This document shows positions 8,074 through 12,633 of a DNA stretch of 12,633 nt, one piece after another. Both the position numbers and the translations under genes were made by a program. Source of the DNA: Marine Group II euryarchaeote MED-G33. GTDB lineage: Archaea; Thermoplasmatota; Poseidoniia; Poseidoniales; Thalassarchaeaceae. The notes under the pieces are model-generated. The model saw nothing but the letters and a program-made list of their open reading frames with translations. It was not told the origin of the DNA and did not search any database. The stretch covers positions 1 to 12,633 of the forward strand of contig CATISE010000189.1 of assembly GCA_949538655.1 (NCBI GenBank). The letters run 5' to 3'. Each line of letters begins with the position of its first letter. The stretch's first letter is position 1.

Positions 8074-8120
8074 AACCCTCCTAGATTTCTGGAATTTGTC
8101 AGAGAGATTTAGGAGGGGTT
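8074..8120 (+). promoter_or_regulatory. Long hairpin that buries the AGGAGG ribosome binding site
   Basis: The arm 8076-8090 (CCCTCCTAGATTTCT) pairs with 8103-8117 (AGAGATTTAGGAGGG) over 15 consecutive pairs: 13 Watson-Crick and two G-U wobbles (8084-8109 and 8087-8106), with a 12-base loop. Two more A-U pairs (8074-8120, 8075-8119) form if G8118 bulges. The right arm contains AGGAGG at 8111-8116, the only good ribosome binding site for ATG 8130, 13 bases downstream. Folded RNA would hide it, so translation control is a reasonable inference. The spacer is otherwise without genes. Confidence 0.55.
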
Positions 8121-8129
8121 GTCTGTCGC

Positions 8130-8957
8130 ATGGACATGAAGGTCGGAATCATAGGTGCAGGAATCGTTGGCGGCGCCATCGAACATTGGTTTGCGGATGC
8201 TCACGATTTGTTCATTCACGATCCTGTACGTGGCACAACTCTAGCCGATGTTACAGACCACGTGGACATGGCATACATCGCAGTTCCAACCCCCATGTCG
8301 GAAGATGGTTCGTGCAACCTCTCGATTGTTGAATCTGTTCTCGGGGATCTTCCTGATGGATTCACTGCAGTCATCAAGAGTACAGTAGTCCCTGGAACCA
8401 CACAACGCTATCATGAAGAATACCCAAATCTCAAAATCGCATATAGTCCTGAATTCCTTGTAGAACGTCGTCACCTCGAAGATTTCGGAAACCAGGATAT
8501 TCTCGTCTGTGGGACTCATCATGCAGATGTGGCAGAGCGCGTGTTCCAACAACACCGTGAAGCGGGTGTCCTCAAGCGTGACCAAACGTTCCAAGTCACC
8601 CCCACTCAAGCTGAATTGGTCAAATATACGAAGAATACATTCTACGCTGTGAAGGTCATCTTCGCCAATCAAATGTACGATATCTGTGAAGGATTAGGGG
8701 AGGATTGGTATGCGGTTCGCGACATCATCACCGCTGAACAAGCCCAACCCATTGGACCCAGTCACATGGACCCCATCTTTGGACTCAATCGTGGCTTCGG
8801 TGGCAAGTGTTTGCCCAAGGATTCGAATGCACTTCGAGTGCTCGCAAAAGAACTCGGTGTGAACTACGATATTTTCGATGCATTGCAATCCGATAATGCG
8901 CGTCTTAGGGGCGTTCTTACCGGCAAAGAAAGCGATGTTGAGACCCTTGATGATTGA
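8130..8957 (+). CDS. UDP-glucose/GDP-mannose dehydrogenase-like protein, short form lacking the C-terminal domain
   Basis: Related to NAD-dependent UDP-sugar 6-dehydrogenases, which oxidise C6 of a nucleotide sugar twice to give a uronic acid. The 275 residues include the N-terminal Rossmann motif KVGIIGAGIVGGA (4-16), VPTPMSEDG (52-60), STVVPGTT (84-91), YSPEFLVE (105-112), the central helix AELVKYTKNTFYAVKV (161-176) with its conserved Lys and Asn, and GGKCLPKD (224-231) with the catalytic cysteine (Cys227). Full enzymes exceed 400 residues because of a C-terminal domain that completes the UDP-sugar site; here the protein stops after the dimerisation helix, and the next 59 bases do not encode the missing part. 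It may be a short-form enzyme or have another substrate. A start at ATG 8136 is possible, but 8130 is closer to AGGAGG. It faces the glycan cluster and precedes the TerB genes. Confidence 0.85.
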   Translation: MDMKVGIIGAGIVGGAIEHWFADAHDLFIHDPVRGTTLADVTDHVDMAYIAVPTPMSEDGSCNLSIVESVLGDLPDGFTAVIKSTVVPGTTQRYHEEYPNLKIAYSPEFLVERRHLEDFGNQDILVCGTHHADVAERVFQQHREAGVLKRDQTFQVTPTQAELVKYTKNTFYAVKVIFANQMYDICEGLGEDWYAVRDIITAEQAQPIGPSHMDPIFGLNRGFGGKCLPKDSNALRVLAKELGVNYDIFDALQSDNARLRGVLTGKESDVETLDD

Positions 8958-9016
8958 ATGTTTGCGATGGTGTCGGTAGCGCAGGGTTCATCATCCCTAG
9001 GCAACTTCGGAGGGTC

Positions 9017-9439
9017 ATGCTCCCAGACACCCTACACCAGTTGCCCCAATCCGAGCGCTTCGCATACGCCAAACTTCTCGCACACGTTACACGCATTGAT
9101 GACGAGTTGTCAATCGATGAAATGGCTGTCTTTGAACAGCGCCTTGGTACTGCACTTCTCTCGCCGAGTCAGCGCAAGGAAATTCGAAATTATCTCAAGG
9201 ATCCACCAACACTTGGAGAGTGTCTAGAAGGGCTTGGACCCATCTCTGGCCGCCTTGCACTACGTGATGCAACACTCATGACCGCTGCTGATGGTCACGT
9301 GGATCCAGAAGAACGCTTGGTTTTGGATTCCATTGCCATGCATGTCGGTCTCCCATCTGAAACTGTCGACAATCTACTCGGTTGGGTTCTCAAAGGATAC
9401 GACTGGATGCAAGAAGGCTTGGATCTCCTCAATGGTTGA
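9017..9439 (+). CDS. TerB-like protein, copy 1
   Basis: A 140-residue all-helical protein resembling the TerB (tellurite resistance) family, built of two similar halves each with an acidic loop before a helix. The first loop is TRIDDELSIDE (25-35), where the usual glycine is Asp; the second is AADGHVDPEE (90-99), a standard TerB D-G-x-x-x-x-E motif likely to bind a divalent metal. It ends with LLGWVLKGYDWM (120-131). ATG 9017 is chosen because the start MLPD then lines up with MLPD of the next gene; the sequence before it (from TTG 8954) is open but not protein-like. AGGG sits only two bases before the ATG, closer than normal. Known of the family: membrane-linked metal-sensing or stress modules. 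Its job here is unknown. Confidence 0.68.
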   Translation: MLPDTLHQLPQSERFAYAKLLAHVTRIDDELSIDEMAVFEQRLGTALLSPSQRKEIRNYLKDPPTLGECLEGLGPISGRLALRDATLMTAADGHVDPEERLVLDSIAMHVGLPSETVDNLLGWVLKGYDWMQEGLDLLNG

Positions 9440-9450
9440 GGCGTTGCCTC

Positions 9451-9903
9451 GTGCTACCCGATGCCGTTGATCTCTTGGATGAACGGTCACGCGAAGCCTA
9501 TGTCGGAATTCTGATTCATGTCGCCGCTGCAGACGGTGATCTCGTGCGCGAAGAGAGCGCTGCGATTGAAGCGGCGATGGGGCGAGCCATGATTCGCCCC
9601 AAACAACGTGAGAAATTACGACCTCAACTCACCGAACCAAACGAATTGGGCAAATTGCTTGATCAATTGACAGAGGATGCGTGTAGAGTGGTTCTTCGAG
9701 ATTCGATGATTATCGCTGCTGTCGATGGGGACTACCATGAAGCCGAACTGGAAGTGATTGGACAAATCGCAAAAGCCAGCGGTGTTAGCAAGAAAGAGTT
9801 GGATTCTCTATTCGGATGGGTCGAAGATGGGTGGCGCTGGATGGCTCGTGGCCGGGGCATCCTCGGCGTCAATCTCTCCGGAGATGAGAATTTACTAGAG
9901 TGA
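9451..9903 (+). CDS. TerB-like protein, copy 2
   Basis: A 150-residue paralogue of the preceding gene: both start LPD, and the second half shares the L-R-D, A-x-x-D-G, D-x-L-x-GWV and WM-x-x-G pattern. Both acidic loops are intact here: AAADGDLVREE (25-35) and AAVDGDYHEAE (89-99). A C-terminal tail of about 12 residues is not in copy 1. GTG 9451 gives an N-terminus aligned with copy 1 and lies nine bases after GAGG; a TTG at 9436 overlapping the previous stop would add five residues. The spacer from copy 1 is 11 bases, and the stop overlaps a GTG (GTGA, 9900-9903) that probably starts the methyltransferase. Likely a tandem duplication acting as a heterodimer or a pair with split roles; that is inference. 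Confidence 0.7.
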   Translation: MLPDAVDLLDERSREAYVGILIHVAAADGDLVREESAAIEAAMGRAMIRPKQREKLRPQLTEPNELGKLLDQLTEDACRVVLRDSMIIAAVDGDYHEAELEVIGQIAKASGVSKKELDSLFGWVEDGWRWMARGRGILGVNLSGDENLLE

Positions 9904-10070
9904 TTTTCGAAAACGGCATACTGCGGGCTTATTCCCTCGCGCAAACGCGCGCATACGTGCTCGCGCGCGGGCGACGGATTGATATTCAGAAGGTCCTGCG
10001 GAGAGATTGGGTGGGCCAGAATGCGTGGGAACGTGAGCGGTTGGTATGCAAGATTAGATCGAGAATGTGA
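9900..10070 (+). pseudogene. Probable displaced N-terminus of the DNA methyltransferase (frameshifted fragment)
   Basis: A 56-codon frame starts at GTG 9900, overlapping the stop of TerB copy 2, and ends at TGA 10068. Its peptide begins VIFENGILRAYSLAQTRAYV and runs on with RRDWVGQNAWERERLV, which reads as ordinary protein. The methyltransferase frame (one base later) reads ARLDRECEDRIEQMNIW from about 10056. Removing one base near 10047-10056 joins them as WERERLV-ARLDRECEDRIEQ, one continuous charged helix, and gives the methyltransferase an operon-style start. The alternatives are a sequencing indel, a real loss-of-frame mutation, or an unrelated short overlapping frame. No slippery heptamer was seen at the junction. 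Confidence 0.55.
9946..9969 (+). repeat. All-GC inverted repeat
   Basis: CGCGCGC (9946-9952) is matched by GCGCGCG (9963-9969), giving a seven-pair stem of only G and C with a 10-base loop. It falls in the stretch between TerB copy 2 and the long methyltransferase frame, or inside the coding part if the GTG 9900 start is right. No T-run follows, so it is not a typical archaeal terminator. Confidence 0.45.
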
Positions 10071-12009
10071 AGACAGGATCGAACAAATGAATATCTGGCT
10101 TCATGCTTGGGAAGAAGCTCTCAGAACACACCAACCACAAGCGAGTCAACTACCTGGTGATTGGCCAACTCTACCTGCTAGTTTGCTCACAGATCCAGGT
10201 CACGTTTTGGATCATCTTCTATGTCGACATGATGCTGAAGCAGATGGTCGAAGTCCTCGTGGAGCACACCCCACACCGACTCGACTCGCGGACGCAATCA
10301 TTGCGAATGAATTGAAATCTGATGTTGTGCTTGGAGCAAACACTTCAGCACCATCTAACGTTAATCTCGCTGCTCTTCCACCTGCTTTCAGGGCACAAGC
10401 CGAAGCGATTAATGGCGTAAATAACGCTGCTAGAGAAGCGGAAGTCGATGAAGAAACAGAAAAGGAAATCGCCATGGGTGCGCGAACGCGAACCGGTGTC
10501 CCTCTTCCCTTTGCTGACCCGGCCGTCGGTGGAGGATTGTTCCCCTCAAGAATCCTCAAGTGGCACGGAGAGAAGATTTCCGATGTACCCCTTGAACAGC
10601 GTGCTGAAGATACTCGCACTCTTTTGTCCTCAATGCAATTGCTCGATGTTTGTGAGATTGCTGCTGAAATGACAAGACGGCGTTTGCTGCTTTCAGCCAT
10701 CCGTGCAGATCTGGTTCGTCTAAATGATGAGCCGGTTGAAGGGTACCTCACACGTAGTGAAGCAGAATCAATTCTCGCAGATGTGGTGCGCGTCGGCGAT
10801 GCCCTCAGAGACGATTGGCCATGGGATGAATCCCCTCGGATTCTAATGGGCAACCCTCCTTGGTTGAGAATCAAAGATCGCTTCCGTGGACACCCGGATG
10901 GAAGTGCCCTGCGAAAGGAACTTGGCGAGGAATTGAGAAGTCTTCGAGAGGGAGACGGTTCCCTGCGCTTCAGTACACTACGAGGAAATGTAAACCTATA
11001 CCGATTGTTCTTGGAACGAAGTCTGCAACTTGTACGAGCCGGTGGGCGAGTTCGTCTCATCGTTCCTGACAGTCTACTACGCGAACAAAGCAGCGCGCCT
11101 TTGCGTCGCTTGCTTGTCGATTCCCACGAATGGACTGGAATCTGGACGTTCCCCGAATCGGCCCGACTCTTCACTGGTGTAACACAAGGTGTTCTCATTC
11201 TCGGAATCACTGTTGATGGTGTGACTGAGGAATTAATTTGTCAAGGTCCTGCAGAAGCAAACGAGCTTTGCTCCAAGAATGGATTGGACAAGGATGTTCC
11301 ACGATTCAATCTTGACCGAGAGCGTTGGGCACGATGGAGCCGTGAAGAATGGGCGGTTCCAAGGCTACCTCGAGACCGATATGACCGACAATCACTTCTA
11401 ACCATCATCGATGACTTGGCTGATCTACCACGATTGGCTGAATCTCATCACTGGTTGGCAGGAGAGAGTCGGCTACGTGTTCGTGTCGGTGAAGTTGACC
11501 AAACGACATGGAGTGCAGATATCAAACCCTGGAAGAAGGGGAGCAGGGGTACACCATTCATTCGTGGAATCCACTTCAGAAATGATGAGACAAAAGGTAT
11601 CTGGCTACACCATCCATCTTTCGATTCTTCAATCGATGAGCATGCCGCTGAAAGGAAGCAGGCTCAATGGCGAGGCCCGATTCAGGCTCCAAAGTATCCC
11701 CGACTTGCTTGTCAAGCCATTGTCAATGCACAACAAATGCGCCGCTTGCGATGGGTAGTCCTTCCCGCAGGCTGTGTGCTTGGAAACTCAGTCAATCATC
11801 TCGAGTTGCCTGGAGAAGTTGCTGACCGCCTATCCGATCAGCGAGGCAATCTCAAATCAGCCCTATCGTGGCTTTGTGATTTGCTTAACGACAAGCGATT
11901 GGATGCATGGGCACGAGCTTGGGCGGCGAACAACAACGTGAACAACTACGAATTGGAAATGCTGCCTCTGCCTCCATCAGAAAGTACACTTTCGCCTCAA
12001 TTTGCTTAG
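9979..12009 (+). CDS. N6-adenine DNA methyltransferase, type IIG/TaqI-like, no nuclease domain seen
   Basis: Predicted to methylate adenine in a specific DNA sequence using S-adenosylmethionine. In the 676-residue frame: GAHPTPTRLADAI (95-107) matches the motif that precedes the SAM site in type IIG enzymes; DPAVGGGLFPSRIL (180-193) is motif I; CEIAAEMTRRRLLLSAI (225-241) is the motif II region; and GNPPWLRI (291-298) is catalytic motif IV (NPPW), the mark of N6-adenine enzymes. NLYRLFLERSLQLVRAGGRV (339-358) and IVPDSLL (361-367) follow. The C-terminus (about 490-670), ending NNNVNNYELEMLPLP, resembles the TaqI-like recognition domain. No PD-(D/E)xK motif was seen and no nuclease gene lies nearby, so it may be a solitary or regulatory methylase. 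About 70 residues separate the first motif from motif I, more than usual. The TTG 9979 start is doubtful; a frameshift probably displaced the true N-terminus to GTG 9900. Confidence 0.85.
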   Translation: MIFRRSCGEIGWARMRGNVSGWYARLDRECEDRIEQMNIWLHAWEEALRTHQPQASQLPGDWPTLPASLLTDPGHVLDHLLCRHDAEADGRSPRGAHPTPTRLADAIIANELKSDVVLGANTSAPSNVNLAALPPAFRAQAEAINGVNNAAREAEVDEETEKEIAMGARTRTGVPLPFADPAVGGGLFPSRILKWHGEKISDVPLEQRAEDTRTLLSSMQLLDVCEIAAEMTRRRLLLSAIRADLVRLNDEPVEGYLTRSEAESILADVVRVGDALRDDWPWDESPRILMGNPPWLRIKDRFRGHPDGSALRKELGEELRSLREGDGSLRFSTLRGNVNLYRLFLERSLQLVRAGGRVRLIVPDSLLREQSSAPLRRLLVDSHEWTGIWTFPESARLFTGVTQGVLILGITVDGVTEELICQGPAEANELCSKNGLDKDVPRFNLDRERWARWSREEWAVPRLPRDRYDRQSLLTIIDDLADLPRLAESHHWLAGESRLRVRVGEVDQTTWSADIKPWKKGSRGTPFIRGIHFRNDETKGIWLHHPSFDSSIDEHAAERKQAQWRGPIQAPKYPRLACQAIVNAQQMRRLRWVVLPAGCVLGNSVNHLELPGEVADRLSDQRGNLKSALSWLCDLLNDKRLDAWARAWAANNNVNNYELEMLPLPPSESTLSPQFA

Positions 12010-12130
12010 ATTCCGACATCCGGTCTTTGCATTCTGGATTGCGGTAAAAAAAAACCATATCGCCCAAGCCTTCATTAAGCGGTGCACTACCATATCCGAA
12101 CATCTGCAAACGTAGAGGTGAAACTGGAAG
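12010..12130 (+). other. Intergenic spacer before the THEP1-like gene
   Basis: A 121-base gap. It has a nine-A run (12046-12054) followed by CCATATC, and CCATATC appears again at about 12091; the first could be part of a weak promoter about 70 bases before the next ATG. AGAGGTGA at 12114-12121, nine bases before ATG 12131, is a strong ribosome binding site. No hairpin with a T-run that would end the methyltransferase transcript was found. Confidence 0.4.
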
Positions 12131-12633
12131 ATGGGAATACATCCAAAAATAGGTGTTACGGGATTACCCCGCAGTGGTAAATCCGCTGTAATGGAAAAAG
12201 TCGTCAGCATGTTAGACGAAGAAAGACGCGAAGAAATGCGAGCTCGTGGCGACGATGTTGCTGCCGCAAAATTACTCGGCGGGATGCGTTGTGAACCTGT
12301 GAGTGAAAACGGCGAAAGGGTTGGATTCAAGTGTATCAATTTCCAAACCGGAGAGGAAGCGATTATGGCGCACAAGAACATTGACTCCAGAACACGAATC
12401 CTCGGATACGGGATTGATCCTGAAGCGCTCGACCGTGTTGCAGTCCCTGCAATTCAAGAAGCCATGGACGATTACGAAGTTCTTGTCATCGATGAAATCG
12501 GAAAATTCAGTGTTGAAAGTGAGTTGTTCGTCGAAGTGGTTCGAAAGGCCATGGAAGTCGATAAGCCCACTCTTTTGACGCTCCACAAGAAAAGCAGGCA
12601 CCCACTACTCCAAGATATTCGTCGACGGGATGA
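12131..12633 (+). CDS. THEP1-like nucleoside-triphosphatase (P-loop NTPase), 3' truncated
   Basis: Small P-loop NTPase of the THEP1 family, known from archaea and other lineages to hydrolyse nucleoside triphosphates; the cellular role is poorly defined. It begins MGIHPKIGVTGLPRSGKS, with Walker A at 11-18 (GLPRSGKS). A family-typical strand GERVGFKCIN (61-70), TRILGYGIDPEAL (88-100), and Walker B VLVIDEIGKF (117-126) follow, then LLTLHKK near the visible end. The frame runs off the window at 12633 after 167 codons; the family is usually about 170-200 residues, so little is missing. ATG 12131 is well supported by AGAGGTGA nine bases before it. About 20 extra charged residues lie between Walker A and the next strand. 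The 121-base spacer suggests it is transcribed apart from the methyltransferase. Confidence 0.85.
   Translation, partial: MGIHPKIGVTGLPRSGKSAVMEKVVSMLDEERREEMRARGDDVAAAKLLGGMRCEPVSENGERVGFKCINFQTGEEAIMAHKNIDSRTRILGYGIDPEALDRVAVPAIQEAMDDYEVLVIDEIGKFSVESELFVEVVRKAMEVDKPTLLTLHKKSRHPLLQDIRRRD

Noticed and set aside
7986..8111. Open frame upstream of ATG 7985 as an extension of the fusion protein
   Set aside because: No ATG, GTG or TTG occurs in that stretch in frame, and it covers the divergent spacer with its hairpin and candidate promoters.
8958..9227. Frame of 89 codons starting after the dehydrogenase-like gene, considered as its missing C-terminal domain
   Set aside because: The translation is Ser-rich and low in structure, shows no dehydrogenase C-terminal motif, and overlaps TerB copy 1 in another frame.
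10212..11210. Antisense open frame of 332 codons inside the methyltransferase
   Set aside because: Very rich in Ser and Arg, no recognisable motif, and it mirrors the codon pattern of the methyltransferase on the other strand.
12046..12054. Nine-A run as a terminator
   Set aside because: It would be a T-run only for minus-strand transcripts, and no minus-strand gene ends there.
12272..12601. Minus-strand frame of 109 codons at the right edge
   Set aside because: Antisense to the THEP1-like gene, which has clear Walker A and B motifs and a strong ribosome binding site.

Overview
The window looks like a stretch of a marine archaeal chromosome, most plausibly Marine Group II (Poseidoniales) or a related Thermoplasmatota lineage. 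The grounds are a THEP1-type nucleoside-triphosphatase common in archaea, tightly packed genes with very short spacers, purine-rich ribosome binding sites, and a surface-glycan cluster next to chromosomal genes. Confidence in the lineage is moderate; no rRNA or ribosomal marker is present to settle it.

Left part (1 to about 8,000, AT-rich): a surface-polysaccharide or cell-envelope glycan cluster. In order it holds the 3' part of an AlgI-type MBOAT acyltransferase (+), a GT4-type glycosyltransferase (-), a Wzm/Wzt-type ABC exporter (ABC-2 permease then ATPase, +), a GT28/MurG-like glycosyltransferase with an N-terminal coil and membrane helix (-), and a 975-residue protein fusing an N-terminal repeat domain, a GT2 glycosyltransferase and a TupA-like ATP-grasp domain (-). 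A coherent reading is assembly of a glycan from nucleotide sugars, decoration by acyl groups and possibly by amino acids, and export by the ABC transporter. The two strands alternate in blocks that meet tail to tail at about 980 and 3,726 and diverge at about 2,100 and 8,050.

Right part (about 8,130 to 12,633, higher GC): a short UDP-sugar dehydrogenase-like gene without the usual C-terminal domain, then two tandem TerB-like genes, then a large N6-adenine DNA methyltransferase of the type IIG/TaqI-like kind. Spacers are 59 and 11 bases and then a GTGA overlap, so these four are probably co-transcribed. The methyltransferase appears to carry a one-base frameshift near 10,050: its likely real N-terminus lies in another frame starting at GTG 9900. 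After a 121-base gap comes the 5' part of a THEP1-like NTPase that runs off the window.

Non-coding signals: a 15-bp RNA hairpin (8076-8117) that would bury the AGGAGG ribosome binding site of the dehydrogenase-like gene; a two-part hairpin directly before the likely GTG start of the exporter permease (2109-2139); an all-GC stem at 9946-9969; and modest candidate TATA elements in the 7986-8129 divergent spacer. I saw no tRNA, rRNA, CRISPR array, transposase or long direct repeat. No gap without a gene exceeds 300 bases.
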